From NCBI RefSeq assembly GCF_019884725.1, contig NZ_CP082322.1, positions 1,302,001 through 1,366,000 on the forward strand: a DNA stretch of 64,000 bases, in the 5' to 3' direction. This document shows positions 1 to 8,518 of the stretch, in pieces. The DNA is from Leucobacter tenebrionis (GTDB lineage: Bacteria; Actinomycetota; Actinomycetes; Actinomycetales; Microbacteriaceae). The notes below the pieces were generated by a model. That model saw only the letters and a program-made list of their open reading frames with translations, ran no database searches and was not told the origin of the DNA. How positions within the stretch are numbered: the stretch's first letter is position 1; each line of letters opens with the position of its first letter. Position numbers and translations under genes: made by a program.

Positions 1-902
1 TCGTCGAGCGGGGTGCGCCAGTCCACGCCGAGCGCGCTCACGCCCACCTCGGCGAGTTCCTCGAGCAGGTGCCCCGACCCGACCGCGAAGTGGATCATCG
101 GCACGGTCTCGTCGCGAGCGTCCTGCCCCTCGCGCACGGGGCGCCGGGTACCGAACCCGCGCACCGCGTCGAGGGTGCGCCGGGAAGCCGGGGCGACGTG
201 CGCGCGGTAGTCGGCCGCGCTGAGCGACCCGGCCCACGAGTCGAACAGCTGCACCGCGCTCGCGCCGGCCTCGACCTGCGCCTCGAGGAAGACACCGCTC
301 AGGTCGGCGACCCAGGCGAGCAGCTCGCGCCAGGTCTCGGGGTCGGAGTGCATGAGGGTGCGGGCCCGCAGGTGATCGCGGGACGGGCCACCCTCGACGA
401 GGTATGCGGCCAGCGTGAACGGGGCGCCCGCGAAGCCGATGAGCGGGGTGCCGCCCAGCTCGTCGACCGTCAGGCGCACCGCCTCGCGCACGGGTTCGAG
501 TGCTTCGCGCAGGCGATCCGCCGTGAACTCGGCTCGGCAGCGCGCCACGTCGGCGGCCGTGCGCACGGGCTCGGCGAAGACCGGCCCGCGGCCGGCGACC
601 AGATCGACGTCGACCCCCGCGAGCTTCATGGGCACCACGATGTCGCTGAAGAAGACCGCGGCGTCGACGCCGTGCCGCCGCACGGGCTGCAGGGTGATCT
701 CGCTCGCGAGTTCGGGATTCACGCAGGCGTCGAGCATACGATGGTCTGCGCGGATGCTGCGGTATTCGGGCAGCGAGCGGCCGGCCTGGCGCATGAACCA
801 GACGGGTTGGCGCTCCGGTCGATCGCCCCGGAGGGCGCGGATCAGAGGGGCGTCGCTCGTGCGTGCGTCGACGAGCGGGTGCGAAGCTGGGAGTGATCTC
901 AT
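1..902 (-). CDS. hemE: uroporphyrinogen decarboxylase, C-terminus cut by window edge
   Basis: Converts uroporphyrinogen III to coproporphyrinogen III in cytosolic haem synthesis. Translating the minus strand from ATG at 902 gives about 300 residues with the family hallmarks: MRQAGRSLPEYR near residues 37-48, whose arginines contact substrate carboxylates, and FFSDI near residue 86 with the catalytic aspartate. The segment GFAGAPFTLAAYL follows, as expected. Family members are about 340-350 residues, so roughly 45 residues lie beyond the left edge. No strong Shine-Dalgarno precedes the ATG. The gene is divergent from hemA across about 115 bp, a sensible arrangement for one pathway. The assignment is firm; only the start is uncertain. 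Confidence 0.95.
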   Translation of the reverse strand, partial: MRSLPASHPLVDARTSDAPLIRALRGDRPERQPVWFMRQAGRSLPEYRSIRADHRMLDACVNPELASEITLQPVRRHGVDAAVFFSDIVVPMKLAGVDVDLVAGRGPVFAEPVRTAADVARCRAEFTADRLREALEPVREAVRLTVDELGGTPLIGFAGAPFTLAAYLVEGGPSRDHLRARTLMHSDPETWRELLAWVADLSGVFLEAQVEAGASAVQLFDSWAGSLSAADYRAHVAPASRRTLDAVRGFGTRRPVREGQDARDETVPMIHFAVGSGHLLEELAEVGVSALGVDWRTPLD

Positions 903-1017
903 CGATCGAGATGTTAGCTTATAGATCTGATGTGAAAGATCTGATCTACTCAGCTTCGGGTGCTGGGATGATCCGGTCACCGCCCCAGCCCCGATCGAGA
1001 CCCTGCCGAGAACCCCC
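903..1017. promoter_or_regulatory. hemE-hemA divergent control region
   Basis: This is an unusually AT-rich stretch between divergent haem genes. The 9-mer agatctgat occurs twice (923-931 and 937-945), 14 bp centre to centre. On the minus strand, TATAAG at 923-918 could be the hemE -10 box, placing one repeat copy next to it. The repeats could be an operator for a haem or redox regulator, but no known box is recognised. Confidence 0.35.
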
Positions 1018-2298
1018 ATGCTGCTCTGCCTCACCGTCGATCATCGACGCGCCGACCTCGCACTGCTCGAGCGCATCGAGCGTCGCACCGAGCCGGTGAC
1101 CGCCGCCCTCAGCGACTCCGAGTTCGCACGCGGGGCCGTCGTGCTCGCGACCTGCAACCGATTCGAGGCCTACCTCGACGCACCGGGGCTCGCACCGGAG
1201 GAGGCGCTCAGCGGCTTCGCCAGAGCGGCGAGCCTCGACCCCGCCGAACTCGAGCGGGCCTGCACCGTGCACCGGGGCGACACCGTGGCCGAGCACCTGT
1301 TTGCCGTCTCCAGCGGCCTCGAATCGGCCGCCGTCGGCGAGGGCGAGATCGCCGGTCAGGTGCGGCGCGCCATCGACGCCGCACGAGACGCCGGCCGGTC
1401 GAGCGCCGAGCTCGAGCGCCTCTTCCAGCGCGCCCTGCTCGTCTCGAAGCAGATCAAGCACCGGACGGGCCTGCAGCGCAAGGGCCGCTCGCTCGTGCAG
1501 CTCGCGCTGACGATGGTCGACAGCCGCGTCGGCGACTGGGCCGAGGCGCGGGTGCTGCTGATCGGCACGGGCGCATACGCGGGAGCGAGTCTCGCATCGC
1601 TGCGCGCCCGGGGAGCGACGAGGATCGGGGTCTACTCGCCCTCAGGTCGTGCGGAGGCCTTCGCCGACTCCCACGGCATCCGCCCGGTCGCCTCCGACGC
1701 GCTCGACGCCGAGCTGCGAGACACCGACCTCGTGGTCGCCTGCAGCGCGGTGCACGAGCCCCTGCTCACCAGGGAGCGCTTCGACGAGACCGTGACCGAG
1801 GGCGCGCCGCCGTTCTGCGCGCGGTTCGGCGGGCTCGAGGCCGATCCCCGCCCCCGCCCCGCCCCTCGGCCCAGGCTGCTCATCGACATGGGGCTGCCGC
1901 GCAACATCGCCCCCGACGTCGCGGGAGTGGCGGGCGTCGAGCTGCTCGACCTCGAGACGATCGCGCTGCACGCCCCCATCCCCGAGCTGGGCGCCGAGCT
2001 CGAGGCCCGCGACATCGTGCGCACCGCCGCCGCGGAGTACGCCGCGACCCGCGCCGAGCGGGAGGCGGTGCCGGCTCTGCGCGAGCTGAGGTCGTTCGTG
2101 AACGACATCCTCGACGACGAGATCGCGCGCGCCCGTTCCCGGGGTGCGGGTCGCGACGGAGGCGGCGAGATCGAGGCCGCCCTGCGGCACCTCGCGGGGC
2201 GGCTGCTGCACCGCCCGACCGTGCGGCTGCGCGAGCTCGGCCGGGAGGGTCGCGCAACCGAGGCCGCCGCGGCCGTGTCGGCGCTCTTCGGGGAGTAG
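1018..2298 (+). CDS. hemA: glutamyl-tRNA reductase
   Basis: Reduces glutamyl-tRNA(Glu) to glutamate-1-semialdehyde with NADPH, the first committed step of C5 haem synthesis. The 426-residue protein has the catalytic-domain motif LATCNRFEAYLD with nucleophile Cys46, the conserved segment SSGLESAAVGEGEIAGQVR at about 99-116, a Rossmann motif LIGTGAYAG near 181-189, and a C-terminal helical dimerisation region rich in Arg and Ala. Length is normal for actinobacteria. The first ATG is used. hemE diverges upstream and is the only other haem gene visible. The gene ends against a cluster of 18-bp repeats that separates it from the convergent iron importer. Confidence 0.96.
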   Translation: MLLCLTVDHRRADLALLERIERRTEPVTAALSDSEFARGAVVLATCNRFEAYLDAPGLAPEEALSGFARAASLDPAELERACTVHRGDTVAEHLFAVSSGLESAAVGEGEIAGQVRRAIDAARDAGRSSAELERLFQRALLVSKQIKHRTGLQRKGRSLVQLALTMVDSRVGDWAEARVLLIGTGAYAGASLASLRARGATRIGVYSPSGRAEAFADSHGIRPVASDALDAELRDTDLVVACSAVHEPLLTRERFDETVTEGAPPFCARFGGLEADPRPRPAPRPRLLIDMGLPRNIAPDVAGVAGVELLDLETIALHAPIPELGAELEARDIVRTAAAEYAATRAEREAVPALRELRSFVNDILDDEIARARSRGAGRDGGGEIEAALRHLAGRLLHRPTVRLRELGREGRATEAAAAVSALFGE

Positions 2299-2331
2299 GC
2301 TGACGCTCGCGCGTCGATCCTCGTCCCTTCG

Positions 2332-2463
2332 TTCGGAGCTCACCCGAACTTCGGAGCAGATCACTGCCTGCCCGTCCGAATAACGGGTGAGCTCCGAGCT
2401 TCGGGTGAGATCCGAGCTTCGGGCGAGATCCGAGCTTCGGGTAAGATCCGAAGTTCGGGCGAG
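2332..2463. repeat. 18-bp tandem repeats with inverted copies at a convergent junction
   Basis: Four tandem 18-mers of the type gggtgagatccgagcttc occupy 2385-2456 (2385, 2403, 2421, 2439), with the start of a fifth at 2457. Units differ by one to three bases. About two reverse-complement copies (ttcggagctcacccgaac and its neighbour) lie at 2332-2360, so several alternative hairpins can form. The array fills the gap between the convergent ends of hemA and the ABC ATPase gene and probably ends transcription on both strands. There is no T-tract. Confidence 0.7.
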
Positions 2464-2475
2464 GCCCCGGCGCCC

Positions 2476-3300
2476 CTACGGCCGGTAGTACACGGCGACG
2501 CGGTGCCCGCCGTGCTCGACCACGTCGACCGGCGTCTCGAACACGCGCTCGAGCACCTCGGACGTGATGATCTCCTCGGGGGTGCCCGAGGCGACGACGC
2601 GCCCCTCGGCGAGCGCCACGATGCGGTCGGCGTAGGCCGCGGCGAAGTTCACGTCGTGGATCACCAGCACGACCGTCTTGCCGAGCGCGTCGGCGGCCGC
2701 GCGGACCTGGCCCATCATGCTGACCGCGTGCCGCATGTCGAGCCCGGTCAGCGGCTCGTCGAGCAGCACGAAGTCGGTGTCCTGCGCGAGCACCATCGCC
2801 ACGAAGGCGCGCTGCCGCTGCCCGCCCGAGAGCTCGTCGATGAAGCGGTCCTCGAGCCCGGCCAGGTCGAGGAACGCGATGGCCGCGTGGATCGCCCGCT
2901 GGTCGGTCTCGGTGAGCCTGCCGGCGGAGTGCGGGAACCGGCCGAAGGTGACGAGCTGGCGCACGGTGAGGCGGGCCATGAAGTGGTTCTCCTGCTTGAG
3001 GATCGACACCACCTTGGCCAGTTGCTTCGACTTGGCGGTGCGCACGTCGAGGCCGCCGATCGAGACGCGACCGCAGTCGGGGTCGAGCAGGCGCCCGATG
3101 ATGGTGAGCATCGTCGACTTGCCCGCCCCGTTCGGCCCGATGAGCGCGGTCACTCCGCCCCGCTCGAGGCTCAGGTCGACCGGCCCGAGCACGTGGCGGC
3201 CGGCGTACGTCTTCTCGACGCCGCGCAGCTCGATGCCGGAGGCGGCGGGATCGGACCCCGACGGGGCCTCCGCCGCGGTCTCGATGTGTGCGTCGGTCAA
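2476..3300 (-). CDS. iron-siderophore ABC importer, ATP-binding protein
   Basis: Cytoplasmic ATPase that powers uptake through the two FecCD permeases encoded upstream. The 274-residue protein has Walker A GPNGAGKST at about 55-63, a Q-loop in SILKQENHF, signature LSGGQRQR from 157, Walker B FVLLDEPLTGLD at about 177-188, and an H-loop in VIHDVNFAAAYADR. The stretch LTVRQLVTFGRFPHSAGRLT resembles YclP/CeuD-type ATPases of catecholate or petrobactin-like importers. The start is taken as TTG at 3300, overlapping the permease stop (TTGA) in the same way as the other operon joints; no ATG or GTG lies near the family N-terminus. It is the last gene of the operon. Confidence 0.92.
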   Translation of the reverse strand: MTDAHIETAAEAPSGSDPAASGIELRGVEKTYAGRHVLGPVDLSLERGGVTALIGPNGAGKSTMLTIIGRLLDPDCGRVSIGGLDVRTAKSKQLAKVVSILKQENHFMARLTVRQLVTFGRFPHSAGRLTETDQRAIHAAIAFLDLAGLEDRFIDELSGGQRQRAFVAMVLAQDTDFVLLDEPLTGLDMRHAVSMMGQVRAAADALGKTVVLVIHDVNFAAAYADRIVALAEGRVVASGTPEEIITSEVLERVFETPVDVVEHGGHRVAVYYRP

Positions 3301-4334
3301 CGCATCCCCTTTCTCAGCAGGACGATCAGGAACAGCAGGCCGCCCGCGAACTCGATGATCACGGTGACGAGGCCGGCCGCGGCGAATACGTGCTTGAGCA
3401 CGAACGTGGCGCCCAGCAGGGTGACGAGCGCGATGCCGATGGCGAGCGGGATGATCTCGGCGTGCGAGTCGCCCCGCGCGAACTGGTAGGCGAGCGTCGC
3501 GACGAGGAAGCCGTAGAACGTCATCGGCCCGACCATCGTCGCCGACACCGAGACCAGCACCGCGACGAGCACGAGCACGGTGACCACCTCGCGCCGGTAG
3601 TTCACCCCGAGGCCGATCGCCACGTCCCGCCCGAGCGCCACGACGTCGTAGGTGCGGCGGCGCAGCCACACGAAAACCAGGATCGCGCAGACGAGACCGG
3701 CCGCGATCGGCAGGTAGTCGGGGTTGCCCTTGCTGATGCTGCCGAAGAGTCGGGCGCTCAGCACGTCGAACTCGCTCGGCGTGAGCATGCGCTGCAGGAA
3801 GGTCGACACGGAGCCGAATCCGATCCCGAGCACCACCCCGACGAGCAGCAGCAGGTGCAGATTCGCGCGCGGCCCCGAGAACAGCCAGCCGTACAGCAGC
3901 GTCGCGAACACGACCATCAGCACGCTCTGCGCGATGATCTTCGGAATGCCCTCCATGCTCGCCGCCGCGGTGCCGAACACGAAGACGAGCACGGTCTGGG
4001 TGAGCACGTAGAGTGCGTCGAAGCCGAGGATCGAGGGGGTGAGGATCCGGTTCGACGTGGCGGTGTGGAACAGCACGGTCGCGAGCGCCTGGCTCACTGC
4101 GACGAACGCGATGGTGCCGAGCGAGGTGAGGCGCGTCTGGGCGATGATCCAGAATCCGGGGCTGCCCACGGGCGCGGGATTGCCGTAGACGAGGATCGCG
4201 ACGGCGAGGGCCGCCGCCACTGCGAAGACGATCACGATCGGCAGGGCCTCCCGCCACCGGGCCCCGCGGGGCTGGGCGACGAGCGGCGGTTCGCCGGTGC
4301 TCGCCAGTCTGACGATGCTGCTCTCCACGTTCAC
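3297..4334 (-). CDS. iron-siderophore ABC importer, FecCD permease 2
   Basis: Integral membrane permease of the BtuC/FecCD family, 345 residues and mostly hydrophobic, with about nine to ten predicted helices. Characteristic segments are LTPSILGFDALYVLTQT near the N-terminal third and VGPMTFYGFLVATLAYQFARG near the C-terminal third, the second matching the conserved GPI-x-FVGLxxPH region in degenerate form. GTG at 4334 overlaps the stop of the upstream permease (GTGA), so the two are probably translationally coupled. It should pair with the other permease as a heterodimer, as in YclNO. A longer upstream reading runs over the preceding gene and is rejected. Confidence 0.9.
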   Translation of the reverse strand: MNVESSIVRLASTGEPPLVAQPRGARWREALPIVIVFAVAAALAVAILVYGNPAPVGSPGFWIIAQTRLTSLGTIAFVAVSQALATVLFHTATSNRILTPSILGFDALYVLTQTVLVFVFGTAAASMEGIPKIIAQSVLMVVFATLLYGWLFSGPRANLHLLLLVGVVLGIGFGSVSTFLQRMLTPSEFDVLSARLFGSISKGNPDYLPIAAGLVCAILVFVWLRRRTYDVVALGRDVAIGLGVNYRREVVTVLVLVAVLVSVSATMVGPMTFYGFLVATLAYQFARGDSHAEIIPLAIGIALVTLLGATFVLKHVFAAAGLVTVIIEFAGGLLFLIVLLRKGMR

Positions 4335-5410
4335 CTTCCCCGCTGCCTCAGCAGCAGCGTGATGAAGACCGCCGAGCCGACGAGACCGAGCACCATCGAC
4401 ACGGGGATCTCGAACGGCATGATGATGATCCGCCCCACCAGGTCGCACAGCACCACGAGCGCGATGCCACCGAGACACACCCACGGCAGATTGCTGCGGA
4501 CGTTGTCGCCGCGGATCATCGAGACGATGTTGGGCACCACGAGCCCCAGCAGCGGCAGGAAGCCCACGACCACCGTCGTCACCCCCGCCGCGACCGCCAC
4601 GAGCGCGGTGCCGCCGAGCAGGATCGCCTCATAGCGCACGCCAACGCTCGTCGCCACGTCCTTGCCGAGGCCGGCGACGGTGATCCGATCCGCCATGAGG
4701 AACACGAGCAGCGTGACGATCGCCACCACCCACAGCACCTCGTAGCGACCGCGCACCACCGAGGTGAAGCTGCCCATGAACCAGACCCCGAGCATCTGCA
4801 GCAGGTTGGTCTGCGCCGCGATGAAGGTGGTGAGCGAGCTGACGATCGCCCCGAGCATGATGCCGATCAGGGGGACGACGAGCGTGGTGCGGATCACGAT
4901 GCGGCGCAGGATCAGCATGAACAGCATCGCCCCGACGAACGCGAAGCAGCTCGCGATCACCATCTTGCCGACCAGGCCGGCGCCCGGCAGCAGCAGCGTG
5001 GTGAGCAGCAGCCCGAGCGCCGCCCACTCGGTCGTGCCCGACGTCGTGGCGTCGACGAAGCGGTTCTGGGTGAGCATCTGCATCACGAGCCCGCTCGTCG
5101 CCATCGCGGCGCCGGCGAGCACGAGCGCGATGGTGCGCGGCACGCGGGTGATCCAGAACATCTCGGACCCGAAGTCGCTGCCCGCGATGTCGTAGACGCC
5201 GACGGCGAGCGACGCCACGAGCAGCGCCAGCACGACCGCGATCGCGGCGATGAGCAGCCAGGGGCGGCGCTTCGGCGGGGCGAGCTCGGGCGCGACAGGT
5301 CGGGTGCCCCCGACCACCGTCATGTCGTGGACACGCCCAGCGGGGCGCCCGTTCTCGTGAACGTGCGCCCCGCTGTCGCGACCCTCTGGGGTCATGGCCG
5401 TGCGGCTCAT
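4331..5410 (-). CDS. iron-siderophore ABC importer, FecCD permease 1
   Basis: Second BtuC/FecCD-type permease, 359 residues. A charged cytosolic N-terminus of about 45 residues precedes the first helix (LLIAAIAVVLALLVASLAVG). Conserved pieces are RVPRTIALVLAGAAMATSG, which matches the family RLPR-x-LxAxLxGAxLAxSG motif, and GFLPLLGLVVPNIVSMIRGD, which matches the GLVVPH-x-R region (PN here). This is the YclN-like partner. ATG at 5410 overlaps the TGA of the binding-protein gene by 4 nt, and its own stop overlaps the next permease. The first 20-30 residues are poorly conserved in type, so a later start is possible. Confidence 0.91.
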   Translation of the reverse strand: MSRTAMTPEGRDSGAHVHENGRPAGRVHDMTVVGGTRPVAPELAPPKRRPWLLIAAIAVVLALLVASLAVGVYDIAGSDFGSEMFWITRVPRTIALVLAGAAMATSGLVMQMLTQNRFVDATTSGTTEWAALGLLLTTLLLPGAGLVGKMVIASCFAFVGAMLFMLILRRIVIRTTLVVPLIGIMLGAIVSSLTTFIAAQTNLLQMLGVWFMGSFTSVVRGRYEVLWVVAIVTLLVFLMADRITVAGLGKDVATSVGVRYEAILLGGTALVAVAAGVTTVVVGFLPLLGLVVPNIVSMIRGDNVRSNLPWVCLGGIALVVLCDLVGRIIIMPFEIPVSMVLGLVGSAVFITLLLRQRGR

Positions 5411-6408
5411 GCGGCGGAGAATGCCTCCTCGAGCTGGTTGAACAGCTCAGTGTACGCCTGGATGCCTTCGGTCAGGTAGAAGTTGGGGTCGAGGATCACG
5501 ATCTGATCCTTCTGCACGGCGGTGACGTTCTGCAGTGCCTCCGAGGCCCTGATGAGCTCGTCCGCGGGCGCCGAGCCCGGCTCGCGGTTCTCAGGCACGA
5601 AGGAAGCATCGCGGTCGAGCGCGACGATCCAGTCGGGGTTGGAATCCGCGATGGCCTCGACGCTGATGTCGTCGCCCTGGTGGTCGTCGGTCGCACCCTC
5701 GACCTCGAGCGCCGGCTTCCAGCCGAGCTCGGGGAACACGGGGCCGAGCGAGCGGCCGACCACGGGGGCGATGTAGCCGATCTGTCCGGCCGAGGTGTTC
5801 ACGGCCATGACGGTGTCGCTGCCGTTGTAGGCGTCCTTCGCGCCGGCGATCGCCTCGTCGAGGTCGCTGTTCAGCGCGGCCGCCTCGTCCTCGTGATCGA
5901 AGATCTGGCCGAGGATCTCGGTCTGGCGCTTGAGCTCGCTGAACTCGTCCTCGCCCTCGCGCGGAGCGATCTCGATGACCACGGCCTGCGGGTTCTGCTC
6001 CTTGATCTGGTCGTAGTAGTCGCCGAAGCGGTAACCGCCGATGATGAGGTCGGGCTGCTCGGCCACGATGACCTCGAGATTCGGCTCGCGGTGGTTGCCG
6101 ACGTTGGCGACGTTCTCGTCGTCGATGTAGTCGGGCCAGACCGTGCCCATGACATCCTTCGGCACCGCAGCCAGCTCGATATCCCACTCGTCGAGCGTGT
6201 CGAAGGCCGTGTTGTCGAGCGCTACGACGGTCTCGGGGTTGACCGGCACCTCGACCTCACCGTGGTTGTCGGTGATGGTGACGGTGGCGGCCTTCGCAGG
6301 CTCCGACGGCTCTTCCGAGGCGGGGGCGCTGGAGGCGCAGGCGGAGAGTGCGAGCGCGGCGCCCAGGGTCAGAGCAGCTGCGGCGCTGCGGGTGGTGCGG
6401 ATGGACAC
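5407..6408 (-). CDS. iron-siderophore ABC importer, substrate-binding lipoprotein
   Basis: Membrane-anchored receptor that hands ferric siderophore to the permeases. The start is GTG at 6408 with AGGAG seven bases upstream; the 333-residue product begins with a lipoprotein signal ending LALSAC (Cys24). The mature part opens with VTITDNHGEVEVPVNPETVVALD, cited here only as the typical YclQ/CeuE beginning, and contains QPDLIIGGYRFGDYYDQI, typical of class III periplasmic-binding-like iron receptors. It is the first gene of a four-gene minus-strand operon: receptor, permease, permease, ATPase. Specificity is inferred as catecholate or petrobactin-like from the YclNOPQ resemblance; no siderophore synthesis gene is in the window. 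Confidence 0.92.
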   Translation of the reverse strand: MSIRTTRSAAAALTLGAALALSACASSAPASEEPSEPAKAATVTITDNHGEVEVPVNPETVVALDNTAFDTLDEWDIELAAVPKDVMGTVWPDYIDDENVANVGNHREPNLEVIVAEQPDLIIGGYRFGDYYDQIKEQNPQAVVIEIAPREGEDEFSELKRQTEILGQIFDHEDEAAALNSDLDEAIAGAKDAYNGSDTVMAVNTSAGQIGYIAPVVGRSLGPVFPELGWKPALEVEGATDDHQGDDISVEAIADSNPDWIVALDRDASFVPENREPGSAPADELIRASEALQNVTAVQKDQIVILDPNFYLTEGIQAYTELFNQLEEAFSAA

Positions 6409-6577
6409 GGTTCGGCTCCTGAATGTTCGAGGTACGACGGGCGAGATGCAACGGGCACCGAGCAGCACTGGGCGTGCAGAAGAGCAGGCCCTCAGGCCAA
6501 GAGCACCGAGGCGGTGCGCGCGTCAGTGCTTCACGACCCCCGACCCTCATGAAGCGCTCGGGGGAACCCGTAGTAAG

Positions 6578-6605
6578 CCTATACATACGTTCATCTGATG
6601 TTCAA
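6578..6605 (-). promoter_or_regulatory. predicted promoter of the siderophore importer operon
   Basis: On the minus strand TTGAAC (6605-6600) is followed after 16 bp by TATAGG (6583-6578), a fair sigma-70-type match. It leaves an untranslated leader of about 170 nt before GTG 6408. The bases after the -10 box (aggcttac) look like one half of a DtxR/IdeR iron box, but the other half does not match. No gene is seen between 6409 and 6656. Confidence 0.5.
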
Positions 6606-6656
6606 GACGATTCCCGCCTCTTTCTCGAAATCGCTGATCAGAGCCATTTCGGACGC

Positions 6657-6695
6657 ACGAATGCCCAGCAGCCCTGAGGGCGGCTGGGCATTCGT
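6657..6695. terminator. inverted repeat after the Pro-rich membrane protein gene
   Basis: A perfect 13-bp stem (acgaatgcccagc, 6657-6669, with its complement at 6683-6695) has a 13-nt loop. It stands between the end of the 6804-8348 gene and the promoter of the siderophore operon, so it would stop read-through into that operon. A smaller 7-bp hairpin (tcctgag/ctcagga) lies at 6701-6717. No gene is seen in 6696-6803. Confidence 0.65.
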
Positions 6696-6803
6696 CAGGA
6701 TCCTGAGACACTCAGGAGGGGTGTATCCCGAACGTCTCCCGGCGCGCAAAGAGGCCCTCAGCACCCATGCTCGACCCGCATCCGCGGATCTCGAGCCCCG
6801 GGA

Positions 6804-8348
6804 TCAGCCGCGGTGCTGCTGCAGCGCGGAGAAGTCGGGCTGGCCGTCGGGGCCGGCCGGCAGCGGGCGCCCGTCGGGGAACGTCGGCCACGGCAGCAAC
6901 GGCTGGGACTGAGGCTGCTGCTGGGGCCCCTGCGATCCGGACGGCCTCGGGGCCTGCTGGGGCTGCTGAGCCGGCTGCTGCGGAGCGACCGGCTGCGCAG
7001 GCCGGGGCTGCGCGGGGGCCTGCTGCACCGGCCCGGCCTGCTGCACGCGAGGAGCCTGTGCGCCCGACTGGGGAGCGCCGATGTAGGGCGCCGGCCCCCG
7101 CGCGGCACGGGCGGCCTCTCGGGCCGCGGAACCGTACGACCAGCGCAGCAGCAGCGTGATCGAAAGCCCGAGGGCGGTCAGGATCAGCAGCGCCGTGGCG
7201 ATCTTCCAGTACAGATCCGGGATATGCAGATCGAACGCCTCGATGCCCACGGGAGCGGTGAAGAGGATGCCCGACAGCACGGCCAGCACACTCGTCACGA
7301 AGGCGAAACGGGTCACCACGACGGGCAGCTTCACGCCCATGCCGAGCAGCAGCTGGCAGCAGAGGATCACGAGCCTCGTCACGAGGATCACGAACACCGA
7401 CTTCCAGAAGATCTCGAGCATGAGCCCGAACGCCGCGTACGGCGTCATCCAGATCACGATGAGCAGCAGACCCAGGATGTACGCGTTGGCGATGAGCGCC
7501 ACCGGCGCATACCACTCGGACTTCTGCTCGCGACGGGTGTCGAGCGCCGTGAACAGCACGAACACGGCGAAGAGCGCGAACGTCGAGAAGACGCGCTCGA
7601 ACTTGCCCTCGAAGTCGCCGATGAAGAGCAGGGAGATCGATGCGACCGTGAGGCCGGCGAGCAGGATGATGCTGACCTTCAGGAACGTCGACAGGCCGGC
7701 GTCCTCGGACTTCGCCGCTCGCCCGGGCTTCGGAGCGCGCTCGCGCTTCTTCGCGGGCTGCTGGGGCGCCTGAGCGGCCGCGGCCGGCGCACCGTGCACC
7801 GGGGCGGCCGTGCCGTGTGCGTGGGCAGCCGGACTCGGCTCCGGAGCGGGCGCGCCCTGGGTCGGGGCTGTCGCATTCGGCGCCGGCGGTGCCGGGCTCG
7901 GTGCCGGCGGTGCCGCGCTCGACGCCGGTGCTGCCGGGGGGCTGGGGTGCTGAGAGCCCTGGGCTTGAGCACTCGGCGCCGCGGGGCCCTGCCCCGCAGG
8001 AGCAGCCGACGCGTCGGGATTCGGAGCCGGCTCCTCCGATCCGGCGCTCGACTCCTTCTGCCAGGAGAAGGGCTCCTGCAGGTCGAGCTGCGGCGCCTCC
8101 TCGCGCGCGGGGCGAGACCCCGGATCAGGCTTCAGCCAGTGACCCGACGACGCCGGCTCCGATGCTGCCGGCTCAGACGATGGCTCGGATTCCGGCGTCG
8201 ACTGAGGCGACGGCGCAGGCTCGGAACCCGACACCTGCTCGGATTCCGGGGTCGGCTGTGAAGCCTGGGTCGGCTCTGACCCGGCCGTCAGCTCGGACTC
8301 GGACTCCGACGAATTCGGTTGAGGTGCGTTCGTGTTCGGATCGCTCAT
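6804..8348 (-). CDS. membrane protein with long Pro/Ser/Glu-rich N-terminal tail
   Basis: Function unknown. The 514-residue protein begins at ATG 8348. Residues 1 to about 210 are disordered and rich in Ser, Glu, Pro and Ala, ending in a basic patch ([14 protein letters not shown]). Six or seven hydrophobic helices follow (for example [20 protein letters not shown] and [17 protein letters not shown]). The last 110 residues are again Pro/Gln-rich and finish with a short ordered-looking tail, [19 protein letters not shown]. Similar tail-membrane-tail proteins are common and uncharacterised in actinobacteria. It diverges from purL. Long flanking low-complexity tails suggest a scaffold role, but that is a guess. 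Confidence 0.75.
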   Translation of the reverse strand: MSDPNTNAPQPNSSESESELTAGSEPTQASQPTPESEQVSGSEPAPSPQSTPESEPSSEPAASEPASSGHWLKPDPGSRPAREEAPQLDLQEPFSWQKESSAGSEEPAPNPDASAAPAGQGPAAPSAQAQGSQHPSPPAAPASSAAPPAPSPAPPAPNATAPTQGAPAPEPSPAAHAHGTAAPVHGAPAAAAQAPQQPAKKRERAPKPGRAAKSEDAGLSTFLKVSIILLAGLTVASISLLFIGDFEGKFERVFSTFALFAVFVLFTALDTRREQKSEWYAPVALIANAYILGLLLIVIWMTPYAAFGLMLEIFWKSVFVILVTRLVILCCQLLLGMGVKLPVVVTRFAFVTSVLAVLSGILFTAPVGIEAFDLHIPDLYWKIATALLILTALGLSITLLLRWSYGSAAREAARAARGPAPYIGAPQSGAQAPRVQQAGPVQQAPAQPRPAQPVAPQQPAQQPQQAPRPSGSQGPQQQPQSQPLLPWPTFPDGRPLPAGPDGQPDFSALQQHRG

Positions 8349-8448
8349 GCACCAAGTCTCGCGCGTCCGCCTGTGAAACGGCAACGGATCGCCTCGCGAG
8401 TCGCCTCAGTCATCCTGCACGACGGAGGACTCCCGGCACGAGGAGGGA

Positions 8449-8454
8449 TAGACT
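8449..8454 (+). promoter_or_regulatory. possible -10 box of purL
   Basis: TAGACT in an otherwise GC-rich spacer fits the actinobacterial TANNNT pattern. It would give a leader of about 58 nt before GTG 8519. No clear -35 box is seen. Confidence 0.35.
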
Positions 8455-8518
8455 GGAGCCTGCATGTTTCGGCTCGCGGAGCCGATCCCGATCCCTCACT
8501 CACTGGAGCACATCGAGC

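Noticed and set aside
2385-2463. CRISPR-like array
   Set aside because: The 18-bp units are directly adjacent without spacers, and no cas gene is present.
6571-6590. Complete DtxR/IdeR iron box at the siderophore promoter
   Set aside because: Only one half-site (agg-t-a) resembles the consensus; the second half does not, so I report only the promoter.
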